Positions 1 to 13,657 of a DNA stretch of 64,000 bases are shown piece after piece. A model generated the notes under the pieces. It was given only the letters and a program-made list of their open reading frames with translations, was not told where the DNA came from and did not search any database. Positions within the stretch are counted from its first letter, which is position 1; the number at the start of each line of letters is the position of its first letter. The position numbers were made by a program, and so were the translations under genes. The stretch comes from Cyanoderma ruficeps (lineage: Eukaryota; Chordata; Aves; Passeriformes; Timaliidae), in assembly GCA_008694505.1 (NCBI GenBank), contig VZDJ01001050.1, forward strand, positions 978,454 through 1,042,453. The letters are read 5' to 3'.

Positions 1-1159
1 AAAAAAAAAAAAAGGTTTCATGTATGTGTGTGTATAACTGTTACAACACTTCTTGCAGATGCATTTTTGCTTATTTTTTGTAGCCAATGACTTAGTGTCA
101 AATACTTTTGTGTTTCAGTTGTAAGCATAGGAAGTGCAGTTTTTATAGTCTGTTCCTTTTTGAAACTACATGTGAAAAGACCCTAATCAAGAGAAAAGGT
201 TTAACCTTTTTTGGTAGTGCTCTAGAGTCCATTCCACAGCAGGACATTGACTTGGCTCAGGGCAGTGCACAGAAAGATAGCTGTAATGATTGTAGCATAA
301 CCTAACTTTCTAGTAATAACAATAGCAAAATTTAATAGGACGTGATAATTATGCTCACTGGTTATTGACTAAAACCTCATAATTGGACTAAAAATTACAT
401 GGTATGGCAAGTCAGTTATCTGCCCTTTGGCTAACAGCTGCTAGAAATGTCTTCATTTCTTAACCTACTAGTGCTTACTTGTTAAAAATTATGATTTTTA
501 AAGGAGCAATAATGCTCTTTGCACCTCTTAGACTGAAAATCATTATCACATTAGACAAATATAGGCAAACTGTTTAGCCCATATAGAATTCTGAGCAAAT
601 TGTGAATATTTGTTGTTTGATGCTTGATGTAGATGATGCTTCCATATTTTTTAATTTCAATTTTGTTCTCTCCTGGTTGTGACAATTTTACAAAGCTCAG
701 GTCTTCATTCCATCATGATGAAGTCTTTTTGAGGATGTTTCTGTGCATACTCTGAAATCTGGGTGCGTGATCTGACTGATTTAGTGTTTCCCTGAGCCTG
801 GTAAACTTGGGTTCTACTTATGATTTACACTGTAACTCTGGATCTGAAGTGCCCCTAGAATTTGTATTTTAACAATATATAACATCTGTACAAATTTAAC
901 CAGTAGAATATTAAAAAATGCATTATGTCAGGTTTAGTAAATTAGGAGCTTTTGATTTAAAAAGGAAAAAAAAAGTAAGGCTGGGAAAAGAGTCATTGCT
1001 GAAAATAGTTTTGAGAAGTGTACTTGGGTTAGATGACAAACCTTGTCGAGGATGAAATGTGGCCAGTGACATTTTGGCAGAAATATGAATTTGATATCTA
1101 CTATGGCAACAGATCTTTGTACACAATTATCAATATAGCACATACAAATTCAAATAATC

Positions 1160-1197
1160 TGTTATTATAATAATATAATATAATAATACAATAATAT
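1160..1197. repeat. TTA/TAA AT-only simple repeat
   Basis: Irregular ATA/TAAT units, almost entirely A and T. Typical intronic AT simple sequence. Confidence 0.7.
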
Positions 1198-4100
1198 GTG
1201 TGTAATTATTTTCTTACATTTTGAGATCTGTTACGTAGTAATTTATTTCTTCTTAATATTTTTGACTTGCAGATAATAGGAAGTATGTCCCTATGATATG
1301 GCATACACACACATGCACACAGATTAGGAGAAGGAGGGTTGGGAAGAGGGAAAGAGAGGAAAACTCAATAAGCGATGTAAGTACGATCAAGGGGATGCCA
1401 AAATTACTAGAAGGAAAGAAAGCAGAGAATTGGAGATGAGATAAAAATTAGGGTAACGTGTAGAAAAAAGAGCCCCACAGCAAAAATACATCTTCTGATG
1501 CAAGTGTCCAAGAACACTACAGTGAGATAATATGTAACTTAAAATTACATTAAATAAAATAGAATCCGATAAAAGAAAAATGAATATGTAAAAGAAATGT
1601 GAATCTCCTAATTCTAAAAAGTGGACTAATATACCCCTGAAGTAGAAAATAAAGTGAAGTGAAATCCACAGTCATTCTGAGGTTACCAAGTGATACAAAT
1701 AAATCAATAGTAACCAAGGTTTCCATGTATTAAATATACATACACATATTTATGTTTCTGTGAAGTCTTACAGAAGCATTACGGAAGACTAAAGTCCTTA
1801 ACACAGACAAATATTCATGATAAGAATACATAGACCCTTGAGATCTGTACTGTTATCTAAGTGTATAAAGTTAAATATGTTTTTAAAACTTCACAGTATT
1901 GATGCCTGAATATGTAAAAACAGAGTACAGCAAGAAAAACACCATCGCAGATTTGCCAAATGTGTGACATCAGAATAACCAGTATTAAAATTGTATATTC
2001 CAAATGTATAGTTAAATTTCAGTATAAAAGGTGAAAATAAGTTTGGATCCAGAGATTTTTCTCCTTTTTTTAACAAATTTCAGTTATCTGTGATGTTATG
2101 TTTTGGGTTAGTATCTAGCAGATATCACTGGCTAATTGTAGAGGAACAATATGCTATGGAAAAACAATATGCATGAAAAAAGGTTACAGATTACAGCCTA
2201 CTTGGATTTAAAGCATGTCAGTTACAAATAGTTGGAGATGTGCTTGTGCATGTTTTCTGCAAATCATGAAATTCTGCTGCTGTATAAAGTATGAGTTGGA
2301 TTTGCAGCATACATGTTGTATGGCACATATTGAAAAGCAAGTATAAAACCTTTGCAAATTTAGAGATACTGTACAATGTGCTGCTGTAGTTTAATTGCAC
2401 ATTGTGTGATATAAATCTGCTGCCAGTCTCTACACCTGCACATTCCCCTTAAGCTGAATTTCAATTGTAGTGCATTGTTATTAATGACTTTAAATGTGGG
2501 AGAAGAATTACTCATTTCAATCTGTAAATTGGCGTAATTCCTAGGGAGACCATGAATAGTTAGGGCAAATCATGGAATATCTTCTTCTTTTTGATGTGGT
2601 GTTTGCTTTCTGAAAATCAAAAGCAATACACTGATAGTTAGGAAGACCAAGAGAGAAAAGTCCTTTACTGGACTTTAACTGACAACCAGTGAGTTCCATT
2701 TACTTCAGTGAAAAAGAGCATGTGGGCTATTTTGGTATATTCTCTGTGAAGTATCATACTTATGATTTCCATGGGACTTTATGATAACTAAAGAAAAAGA
2801 ATGTGAGAATTCTTGTTTTGGATCATTTTTATTTGTTTATTTGGAGGACAACCATATGGCAAATGCAGTTGTTTCCCAGTAGACAGCTCCAATTGTGTAC
2901 AGATTCACGAAGCTTGAGGAAAGAATTGGATCCGTGGTTGAAAGGATCACAGTGTGTAGCTAGTTAGCCAGAATTCTGGAGTAAGGGAATCATTAGGAGT
3001 TTGACATTCAGGGCTCTAATTGTGGTTTTGAGTATTAAGTTAAAGGATCAAAAAGTGATATTCTCCTTGGACCATCTGGAGTTATTCAGGCCAGCAGTAA
3101 ATGTTCAGCAGATTTAGGACTGTTGTTAACTTTCTAACATTGTTTTCTGTGGAGAGGTTTGGTTTTTTTGGTTGTTTCCTTTTTTTTTTTCCCTCTGTTT
3201 ATTCAGGGGTGGTCTTCAGGTCAGTAATAGTAGGTGCTTCAAGAAAATATTGGTGTTTTGGGACAGTGACATCATTTCTGTTGTGTGTGGGCAAGTAAGA
3301 GTGATAGCTCTTTGCTTTCCTCAGTGGGAGAAATCAGCAAGTATGGTATGGGCAGAAGGTCAGTTGTTCCGAGTCAGAAAGTGCTGACCCTTTGCAAGCT
3401 CATCAACATGACTTTCATTTGTAATGACTGTGCTTAAAAAAGTCTTTGTTCATTAAAATATGCAAGCAAAGCTGCTTATTCTTTCTGTGAATAGTGAGAT
3501 GCTGATTTAATGAGGAACAGCAGAAGGATGTATGTGGAAGCTTGCCACTGTTCAAAATGGTGGGAAAGCGCCAAGGTGAGCAATGCATAGAGCAGATGTG
3601 GTGATCTCACTTCTCCAAAACCAGTATGAATTAAAAGCATTTGCCCTAGAGTTTGCCTAATCCTTGATTGTCTTTCCCTCCCCCTTATCCTGTACTTCTT
3701 CCCAATCAGATCTCATCCCTCAGCAGTAAATCCAGCATAGTGGCTTTGATCCTGTAACCCAGCCAATCCAAAATGCAGTTTGCATGCAGACAAATTTCAA
3801 TCACTCACACGATGATTGGCGGCTAACTGTTGTTAAACCACAATTATTGATCCACTGCTTTTGCATTATGTCAGTGAGGAAACATGGCCTGTTAGTTGCT
3901 GACTGGATAGGAAGAAAAATATAAAGTTCCTCTAACCTGTATTCTTTTCATGAAATCTCCGAGGTGGCGAGTTACTCACCCTGCATTACAAGGTCTTTGG
4001 TTTGACTGAAATGGCTAAATTAACATGAATGGGTGCATTTAATATAGTCAGAATGGGTAATAATTGCCTATTGCACTTGTATCTGACTTGGCTAACAGGT

Positions 4101-4328
4101 TAACTGCTGAGTAGTGTACCTGGAGGAGCAAGTCTGGTGTAAGACTCCTTCCAAGGCAAATATACCTATGTGATGTATGTTAAACTTCTAATGAGGAAAT
4201 GTTTCCACACAAAGTATGCTGTCAGACAAAACAAATTCATGCTGTATAAATGTTGATTGCTTCAAGACTGTCCAATTAATTTGGTTCAAATCATGTTCAG
4301 GTAACTGCTTTGCTAGTGCTGGTTTCAC

Positions 4329-4374
4329 TTTTGGGTCATATTTATAGTTCTGTTTTAACAGAACTGACCCAAAA
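4329..4374. repeat. Bulged inverted repeat, two 9-bp stem blocks
   Basis: The left arm is TTTTGGGTC (4329-4337) and AGTTCTGTT (4346-4354), separated by an 8-nt bulge. A TT loop (4355-4356) follows. The right arm is continuous: AACAGAACT (4357-4365) then GACCCAAAA (4366-4374). All 18 pairs are perfect. It has no transposon ends or other recognisable identity. Confidence 0.85.
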
Positions 4375-5367
4375 ATTGATGCATAGAAATTGAGGAATTA
4401 ATACTGGCACTGACTGTAGGTGACACTGACGCGCAGAGTAAAGTACAGGGTTATTCTGTTATCCAGGAAAAAGGGAATTTTTTTTTTTGCTAACTCTCTG
4501 TGTATATATTTATGTTTATGCTTATGTTTATACACAAAAATAGGTCATCTCGCCCAACTTTGTGGTTTTAGGTTGGAAGAATGATGAACAAGAGAATCTA
4601 AGATGAAAAATTTGTTAAAAATGAAACCTGAAGGACTGAAACAAAACTGCAATTCTAATAACATTTTATTAGTGCCTGGGAGCCTATGCCTTTGCTACAA
4701 CCCCCTGAATGTTTTATTTTTGTTATAATTACAGTATCTTGCCTGCACTTTGTCCCTCTGATCCTTTGTTAAAGCCCAGATCACTATGTGCAGACTCTGC
4801 TTGTAGGTGTGATTTATTGAGTGACAAGTAGCTGTAGGGTAGAACACACGCCTCTGTACCTGAGTAAAGTATTAGACATCACAGAGCTGGGGGGGGCGAG
4901 AGAGAGAAGAAAAGCACAGAGCAGTAACACAGCAGCTCCTGGATACAGATCAGACAAGAGGTTCTGCCACAAATCACCTAGAAACATGTCAGACGCTGCA
5001 TGTTTGTTGTTTTACACTGAGGGCACAGCCGTAGTCCAAAAGTATTGATTCTTTTCTTTGTACAGAGACAGAAACTGTCAGCTCTAGCAGGCTGACCTTG
5101 GTATGGCTCAGACAACTATTCCCCACCCTGCCTACCATATGAACCCCACAGGAAAAGTCCAGGCAAGATATGCCAATGTCCGTTTCACATAAACAGAGAG
5201 AAACCCAAGCCTGCCGAAACAGCTCCTGTCTCACCCTCCAGAGGTCCACAGTAGCAGTTCTGCACCACATTCCCTATGTCAGAGAATGTGATTTTTTCCA
5301 CTTTTGCAACATTCAAGAAATATTAATTATACTTAGTCATTCAGGAATTCAAGAACTCTCTATGGAA

Positions 5368-5418
5368 AATAATAACAACAATAGTAATAATAACAATAAT
5401 AATAATAATTAACAACAA
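5368..5418. repeat. AAT/AAC trinucleotide microsatellite
   Basis: An interrupted run of AAT and AAC units, with one AGT and one ATT interruption. The Asn-rich reading in one frame is a translation artefact of the repeat. Confidence 0.9.
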
Positions 5419-7083
5419 CAGCTTCCACTTCTACTTCGCACAAAGAAAAAGCATTGGCATTGTTTTTTATGGGCCTGTTGTGAAGAGTGAGAAAAAAGCC
5501 CACTTTGCACTAATCGCAGGCAGAAAGGTTTTAATAGAATTGTAATTGTTTGTGTTAGTATTAGTAAAATGACCCAGACATATTGTATATATAAAAACAC
5601 AACCATACTTCTGGGAAATATTTGAGTTCACTTTAAACATTCTTTTTCATTTTCTTACAATGTACTTCAGTGCAATACAATTATGTAGTGTCTTTTTCAA
5701 GGCTTCACTGTTTTACTGGTATTATTTCCCTCCTTTTAAACATCTTTTTGTTCCCCTCCCCAGCTCTAACACCTTCATTCATTCTGTGATGAACAGAAAT
5801 CAATGTTAAGGAATACTATCCCTATGCAAAAAGTTAACCTGAGTAACAAATTTGACTCCAACAAGTATATGTGGTTTGGTGCCTGTGAAAGTAGAGAAGC
5901 TCTGTAAAGCCTTAATCCATCTGTAGTTACCTTCTTCATTCCAATTTTAACACAGCTCCATGTTCCGACATTACACACCACCAGGTTCCATGATCCTTTG
6001 GTGAATGATTTTTTTTTTTTCTGTGGGGGCATATAGAGTATAAAACTCACCATAGGTATCTTAGCAAATCCTATTTTTATTTAAAATACCACCTTAGAAC
6101 ACAATACAATTGGTCCTTGGACTATTTAATAACTTGAGCAGTATTTACTATCTATATTTAAAGTGCTTTATAGACCAGAAAGAAAAGTACTGTGTAAGAG
6201 CATTTTACTTAAATTTATTTAAATACTTTACTTGTGTTTTACTTAAACCAGAAATTTAATTTAGTTAACAGATGAAGGAAATCCAAAAGGTTAAGCAAAG
6301 AAAGGAGTGTGCAGAGCTTGTAGTGATAGCTTATTAGAGAATTGCTTTACTCTATAAGAGTTGTTTATTTTCATTATTATTTATTAATTTAGTTATTTTT
6401 TTAACTTTGCAGCTTTCCAGGGAAGAGTGTTGACCCAAACAGAGATTCATTCAGCTTTTTATTACAAACAATCTAAATCTATGTTTCTGCTGAAGTCTGT
6501 CACTTAACCATACTATGTGATATGGAAGCACTATATGACCAAGTTCATGTTGGAAAAAGATGAAGCAGATTGGTAATATAAGTCCCTTAAGGATCACAGC
6601 ATATTACAACTTTTTTACTTGCACACAAAAAACCCCCTTTGCTTCTGGGAGACATAGGGCCTCATCATCACTGTAGGTATTTCATTGGTCTGTCAAATGG
6701 TAGCTGTTGCAGGAATGAAAATATGTTGGAAGAAAATAGTTTTCTTCTTTTGTTATTATTTGCTTTGTGCTTTTTATAGTGGCTTTTGCATGTTTATTCA
6801 TCCCAGTTGTAATTATTTTTCTTCCTTTTCAATCAGTAAATCTTTCAATCTTTCTGCAAAGAAAGGCATTGCAAACAGTCTGAAATTGACGGAAATGTAT
6901 CTAATTGCCTATGTTTTTGAGAGAAGGGTGGAAACAAAACTTAGCTATCTTGAAGACTGTGTCATTCTAATGCTTTATGTAGCATTCTGAAAACCATCCA
7001 ATCTTAAGGGAATTTTTTGAGAATTCTTCTATACTAAATTACTTCCTGTCACTAGGAAGATGATAAATATTAAAGCGGAACCT

Positions 7084-7135
7084 GTGCTTTCTCCTCCTTA
7101 AACTATGGTTTAAAGTGCTTTCTCCTCTTTAAACT
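7084..7135. repeat. Tandem near-duplication, 31-bp period
   Basis: The 21-bp segment at 7084-7104 recurs at 7115-7135 with a single C/T difference. The first copy is followed by a 10-bp tail ending in TTTAAA, giving a 31-bp period. It looks like a slipped or short tandem duplication. Confidence 0.8.
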
Positions 7136-10047
7136 GCTTGTATTTGTTATAAAGAGCATAATTAAAATGGAGAGATACCTTTTCTATTCCTTATGCCCTC
7201 TCTAGTACTACTGTAATTAAATTTATTTTTCCATATTGAAAACTAAATTTTAAAAAATTTAACTGTAAAGAAAAAAAGGAGATAAAATTATTTATAATTT
7301 TGTGAGGCTATAGAATAATATAATTTTGCTATTTTCAACTTGGTTCCAGATTGAAGAAAAAAAATTAAAAACTTATGGGGGTTTTTATTATTCAATGACA
7401 AAATATTGACTGAGGAGTGGTATTCAGAGATGTAAATGATTCCCATTTCTTTTTGGTGATATGGATTCACAGAGTGGGTATGCAATAAGAACAGCATAGA
7501 ACTCAAGTGTTACAACATAGACATAAAAGAAGCAGGTACTATATTTAATTTTTCTGGAAGAGCGCTAATGCAGATCTAAAAATGGTATGGCACTGGATGT
7601 TGCCAGGTCTTCTGAAACCCATGTTATACTTAAGAACAAGGTATTATTTTTGTGTACGTCACAGTCACATGATGCTTTTCAGTACTGTCAACTGGGTTAT
7701 GCCTCTCTTTGTTAGTATGGTGTTAGGACAGAGTCTATAAATCACTATTTAATATGCAGGTCTTTTGAAAATGCACCAAAGGTTTACTGCCAGTAACAGA
7801 CCAGTGGCCTTATGTGGACTTTAGATGAATAAAACAGATTGATGATCCATTTTATAGCATTACAAGCCATATTATAAATATATCACCCTTTTCAGTAAAT
7901 TAATGTGAAAAACAGTCTAATGAGCTACCAGTTATAATCTCCTAGAGAACTGAAAACACTACTATGCTCATAGACCAAGTGATTCAATTTTAATTAAAGG
8001 CTAGAAATTTAGAAATTTCAGAACGCTTTACCTTGTTTTATGAGGCCTTTTTTTTTTCCTTCTTTTTTGAATACTATAATGAACAGGATAGTAATGCAAT
8101 GCTATTAAAAAACTGTGTATGACATTTTGTAAAATCTGGTGGGTATGGGGAAATGAGAGAGTATATAAGGAAAGATTTCAAGTTCGATAGAATTATAAAA
8201 TAGGTTAAGTTTTTTGTTATATTTGACAAAATTTGCCAAAAGTACTCAAGACTTATGTTGAAGTATATGGAGTCAAATAATTCATATTTAAGAAAATCAT
8301 AAGGGGGAAAAAAAGAATTAATAAAAGAAGAAAAACAATGAAAAATAGTGGGTTTCTATGGCTTTTTTTTTTGGTAATATGGCTAGTAAACACTTCTACA
8401 TGAGTGCATTTTCTACAATTTTCTGCTTTGTCCAGATTTGTGTAGTAAGGTAGCAGGAAGTTCTGTAGAAATATATCAAATCAGGACTTTGTTTGGTACT
8501 GACTGTAGGCATAATAATTTTGAGCAAATGAATATTCATGCAGTGCATGGGAAAAATTGATTAACAGCAAACCTCTGACAATAAGAGCATACTACAAAGC
8601 AGGTGTTTATTTTCGTGTATTGAAAATGCCAGTGAAAAAAGTAGAAAAATTGTATGTGAAGGAGGAAGGACAGAAACAAAGTGACTAGCTTCTTGCTACA
8701 CTTGTTCCTCTTAATTCTTTGTCGTTCGCAATCTTTCTGTCTAGTTGGAATTATTCCGTAGCACCATCTTTTTAAACCTTTTTTTTTTTTTTCTTTTACT
8801 TTACTTGATCTCTAACTTTGCTGTCAAAGATCTGGTATCAAATCTTGATTATATCAAAATGACAACAGAAGAAAACTTTAGTGGAGTTAGTAGGTTTCAA
8901 AACATGCACAAATGTTTCTCTATAGAATTGATTTGCTTGGACCATATGATTTTAAACCCAACTTTAAATTCAGAATTTAAAATTAATTTTTAAATAAAAA
9001 GAGAAATTAATCATATTTATCTACTGTTTTAAGAAGTCCCTGAGAGTTTTTGAAAATGGGACTACTGTTTGAAAACTTTACTTTTATGACTTAAGAACAG
9101 TTTAAAGACTAGTGTGTACACTTAAGAACTCACAGGTATATTTTAGGTTTTTTACTGTGAAGTAGACAGGCAAACAAGCAGTTCAGCAGTTCATACATAA
9201 AAAAAAGCCTTGGTTATACAATGTAGAACGCAAAGCTCAGAAAACATTCTTTACAGAATTTATAATAGTTTTGCATGAAAAGCCTAAACATTTGAGCAAT
9301 GGTCAAATCTATAGGGGTCTTTGGCAGCGACTTTTACACTGTTGATCCATATAATATTTTTCATATAATTCAAAAGAGATGCCTCATTAATATCCTATTT
9401 ACCCCTCTAAAAGTGGTTGAACAGTAAACTCCCTTTTTTACAACTAATCCATGCGTATCATTTCTGTTTTGGATTTAAGATAGTCTTCCAGTTTTCATGT
9501 CATTACACATTTTGTATTCCAGTCTGGTTTACAGTACAACTACACAGTGTATATGAAGGGTAAGGGTAGCTTTCAGATCTAAATAAATAGGGCAGATCCT
9601 GAAGCTCTATGACAAACACTATGTTGCAGATCCCAATTGAAACAACGAGACCTTTACCTGAGCAAGAAAGCTGAGACTTGGAAACTAGGCTCAAGCCTCT
9701 CAAAAAATAGTCCTTCTATTCAGTCCTCCAGACTATTGTTTCAAATCAGGTGTTCATTTTGCCAGGAGATCTTTAAATAAGTGAAGATATTGTCTGTTCT
9801 CTGTAAATATATGGGTCCTCTTTCTATATTCATAACAATCTTGTCCCTGCTTATGGTAACTGCTAGCCTGAACTACTCAACTTGCAAAAGCCAGTAAAAT
9901 ACAAAAATTCTAGTAATACTTTAGATAAGTCAGAGTCCTCTACAATTTTACACTAATCCTCTGTGCGCATTAGAGGAAATCACACAGTATTAGCAAGATG
10001 TATCACCATTTCAATGCTATGATATGTAGGGTGGTGGTGAAAATTTC

Positions 10048-10490
10048 ATGATGGCACTAAACTGGGGGCAGTGGCTGATCCACCTGAAGGCTCTGCTGTC
10101 ATTCCCTGGGACCTTGATCAGCTGGAGGGTCGGGCACAGAGAAACCTAATGAGGCTCAACAAGGGCAAGTGCTGGGTCCTGCACCTGGGGAGGAACAGCC
10201 CCAAGTGCCAGCACAGGCTGGGGCTGAACTCCTACAGAGCAGCTCTGTGGAAAAGGACCTGGAACTCCTGGTGGATCACAAGTTGTCCATGAGCTGTCAG
10301 TGCTCCTGTGGCCAGGAGAGCCAATGGAATCCTGGGGTGCCCTGGGAAGAGTGTGGCCAGAAGGTCGAGGGAGAAATTCAAAACCCACTCAGACACATTC
10401 CTGTTTCACCTTCTCTAGGTTACCTTGTCTTAGCAAGAGGGTGAAACTAGGTGATCTCCAGAGGTCCTAACAATTCCATGCTTCTGTGAC
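10048..10490 (+). mobile_element. CR1 LINE fragment, sense, internally deleted
   Basis: The sequence follows the 3' part of chicken-repeat-1 ORF2, which encodes the LINE reverse transcriptase. A relic frame from 10071 includes the LNKGKC..LHLGRN block. It then shifts to another frame near 10200 (LLQSSSVEKDLELLVDHKLS), so at least one frameshift breaks the protein. After about 10385 the coding match stops and jumps to the CR1 3' UTR tail (CTAGGTGATCTCCAGAGGTC, then a decayed CTTCTGTGA end at about 10490). The tail of ORF2 and part of the 3' UTR are therefore missing. CR1 moves by target-primed reverse transcription and is usually 5'-truncated, but an internal deletion is less usual. It is non-functional. 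Confidence 0.88.
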
Positions 10491-12778
10491 ACTTTGCAAT
10501 AAAGGGTATTACTCTTTTTACATAAGAATTTTTTCTTATTTCTTCAGTATTTATTTGTCTGAAATTATAGGAATCTTCTTTGTGATGTATCTAGACTGTG
10601 TAAATAGGGAGATTTAAACAGGCTTGTGTGGAAAAGACACCTAATAGTATGCACAGAGCTGCTATACTTCAGAAACTTAATAACCTGTATACAATCACAT
10701 TTCCTTGTGATGTAATATTTTTCCTGCAATTGTTCCTGCAATTGTTGATTCCTACATTCTTGGAAGTAGTTCCTAGAAAGCTGCCACTTAATGTTCAGTT
10801 TGTTGTTTCTGCATACCTTCATGGCAGAATACATGTCCTCAGAAAGTAAACACAAAGGAGACACAAACAGACAGACTGTTCAGAAGCATTTTGAGTAACT
10901 GTCCATAAAAACTTGTTAATATATACACATCTAGTTTTGTTAAAGAGAATTTTGAAAAATGCAATAGTGAGGAACATGGTCCTCCCTAAGAATTACTGTG
11001 ATGTTTGGATAGTTCATAGATAACAATATTTACACTATTTAGTGGAAGTATTTCTTTCAACTTTTCTTCTGGTCCTTAGTTCTAATAAAGTGTTATTACT
11101 GATGCTGTGAAGTGCTATTACAACCCATTTGTGTTTAATGACTTTTTACCTTATGACATATGATCTAATCCTTACATTTCTAGAAAATATAAATAGTTTC
11201 AGTGCTACTCTTTGTGGTGGAAACAAGCAAATGAAACCCCTGTGAATCCCAAGTTAAACGTGTATTTGACTGGATGAGGAAGAAAATTTCATGTGAACAT
11301 CTCTAGAGCACTTAGTAGAGTATGTTTGTATTTCTGAACAATGGAGGATGAGGGAGAAGAATGTCTCCATATCCAGAGAAGGCTTGGAACAGTTTTTATC
11401 TAGAGGTGCCTGCTTTCAGTTATGCAGCTAGGGGGCTGCAGATTTCACTGCCCATGACATCCTTTTGTGTTTTTGCAGTGAAATGGAGATGCTTTTTAAA
11501 CTTGTTGTCCAAAATGGCATTATTATCTCAGACTTCCAGTGCTTCTTTTCCCTTTCACTTTTTTTCTTTTAATTGATCTTCTCCTCATTTCCCACTCACT
11601 TTTATGCCATCCTTGCATCTTTCTTATCTGATGTAATTTTTTTTCCATTGCTGTACCATTATTTGTCACCCTGTTGGCCACTGTTTTATGACAAAAACCT
11701 CTACAAATTTAAGAGAAAAAAAATCAAAACAAGTCTGATCTAAGCAACTAGCACAAGAGTGCAAACAGTATTCAGCACAGTAGTACTGCCTATGTTCCTG
11801 AAGATATATAATGTCTGTTTAGTTCCTTCACTGAGGTTTTCTCTCTTCCTAGCTGGGACCAAAGACTGTGCTTCCTTTGTGTTCATGCATGGATTTCTAA
11901 ATAGGAGGCCAGGGTTCTCTTTGGGTAGGTTCTGCGAGGTTTTACTGCCTTGTCTGCTACTACCCAGGTACTACCCAGGTTAAACGATAATAGTGACAGT
12001 TTTATTGCTACCCCTGCCCTCTTGCCCAGCCATGCACCCATCACTGAAGTGGTGAGGGAAGTGATGGTTATGTAGAGGGGCATGGTATTTAGCAGAGCTG
12101 TGATTTACTTCAGTCATTTGTTTCCACTACAGAGAATCAAAAAGGCATCTTGGTTTTGTTTCAGAAGCAACAAGACAGCTAAGGAATGGCTTAGAAATAG
12201 GAGGAAACGTTAAGAAAACATTTCAGTGATCCTGACTCCCTAATTTCAGTATTTATTCCAGTTACTAGGTTCTCACTTCAATAATGTTTTTACAAGGGGT
12301 CTTAGGACTTTAACAGAATCCATTCCCTATACTTTCCTCTTTAAAGCACCTGAGGAGATAGTAGAAAACATTACCTAAACCATAGTGTTTTTTTATCATT
12401 GTCATCACTAGTAACTTTTAAGAGAATCTATTTATGATCAGCTTGCTCTCTTTTTCATTTTGGTATTTAAGTGTCTAAACAGTGATAACTAATCTCTTCA
12501 GTTTTCAGAGTCACACATTTCTGTGCATAGGTCTGATGTCCTTTTTTGTGTGTCCACTTGCTTTTAATCAAAACTTGCTTTGTAGAAATGACCAGAGAAG
12601 CAGAACAGAAAAGTTAAAACTGCCATACTAAGGATGTAATACAATGTAGAAGTGATCAATGCACTTCTGCTAACAAGCTGTGAAAAGAGTGCTGAGTGGG
12701 GGTCAGTGTTTATTCTGGTTTATGAAACAATTAAGATAAATCTTTACTGTGATAAGCAGGTTCAAGCCAAATCCTAAG

Positions 12779-12801
12779 TGTTGCTAAGCAACATGTTGCT
12801 T
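12779..12801. repeat. Overlapping palindromes built on GTTGC/GCAAC
   Basis: TGTTGCTAAGCAACA is a 7+1+7 palindrome. The overlapping AAGCAACATGTTGCTT (12786-12801) is a perfect 16-bp palindrome. Three alternating copies of the GTTGC core make two mutually exclusive hairpins. Confidence 0.85.
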
Positions 12802-13483
12802 TTAGTGTTTGCTTATGGTGGGGGAATACTTGGCAAATATGGGCAAGCTCTTTTTTTCTTTCTTCCACATCTTTGAATTTTACTAAGGGCTATTACTGTG
12901 CTTAGAAAAGAAGCAGGATGTTGCTGCTTCTTTTGCTGCTGCAGAATGCACTTGGGTGTGAAAGTATTAATTTTGTGAATGTTAGACAAAGGTTTAGATT
13001 GTACCTGGAGTTTTTACAATATGGATGGATTTCCTAATTCCATCACTTTCTAAGATCTAAGGCTCAGTCTTCAAGGCAGTATCTATGGATAATTTTCTGG
13101 CACCATGTTCCTAGTCCCAGCTCATCTGGGAAGAATAGGTAAAGGATAGCTTGGAAAAGGAAGTTGTGGGAAGAGGCCTATATAAATTAACATCTTCAAG
13201 GAAATGGAGGTTCACTGCTTTTTATGGCTGAGGTGCTGTTGGCTTCCATGTAGCCACTCTCAAGCATCTCTCTAGATGTACTGAATTCCCCAAATGAACT
13301 TCAGCACTTGAAGAAGAGATTGCTGGGGTTTTTTTGTCTGTATACAGTGTGGGGTGGAAAAAATGCCTCTCTTCTTACTACCCAGCCAGAGATGTTGACA
13401 GAGAGAATAATTGCAGTCACCGTTATTGGAGTGCTCAGAAGTTAATTTGTAACTATCTGTGTTGAATCTCTTTCTGTTCATGG

Positions 13484-13500
13484 CAAAAAAAAAAAAAAAA
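13484..13500. repeat. Poly(A) tract
   Basis: An uninterrupted A run with no recognisable retrotransposed body upstream. Confidence 0.85.
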
Positions 13501-13633
13501 GCTGCTTTTTAAATTTTTTTTGTTTCAATTTTAAAATATTTATTTTGATTTGCAGGATATTTTCTGTAGAAGGGAATGCTGACATTACAGCATTAATAAT
13601 ATTAAAATACCACACAGATTAAAACATGTGGAT

Positions 13634-13657
13634 TAAAACATTTGCTTAAATGTTTTA
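13634..13657. repeat. 10-bp perfect hairpin, 4-nt loop
   Basis: TAAAACATTT (13634-13643) pairs with AAATGTTTTA (13648-13657) across a GCTT loop. It is AT-rich, so chance is plausible. Confidence 0.75.

Larger units (their letters stand above)
1..10047. other. Intronic sequence, no gene seen
   Basis: The window opens on a 13-base poly(A). The rest is AT-rich unique sequence, with an AT-only simple repeat near 1160-1197, a bulged hairpin at 4329-4374, a modestly GC-richer stretch at about 4860-5270 with no recognisable product, an AAT/AAC microsatellite at 5368-5418, and a 31-bp near-duplication at 7084-7135. No exon, RNA gene or recent transposon was recognised. Confidence 0.6.

Noticed and set aside
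4821..5270. Possible exon in a slightly GC-richer stretch
   Set aside because: Frames on both strands lack family similarity, and no convincing acceptor and donor pair brackets an open frame.
10071..10444. Open frames as a host gene
   Set aside because: They are frameshifted relics of CR1 ORF2 reverse transcriptase.
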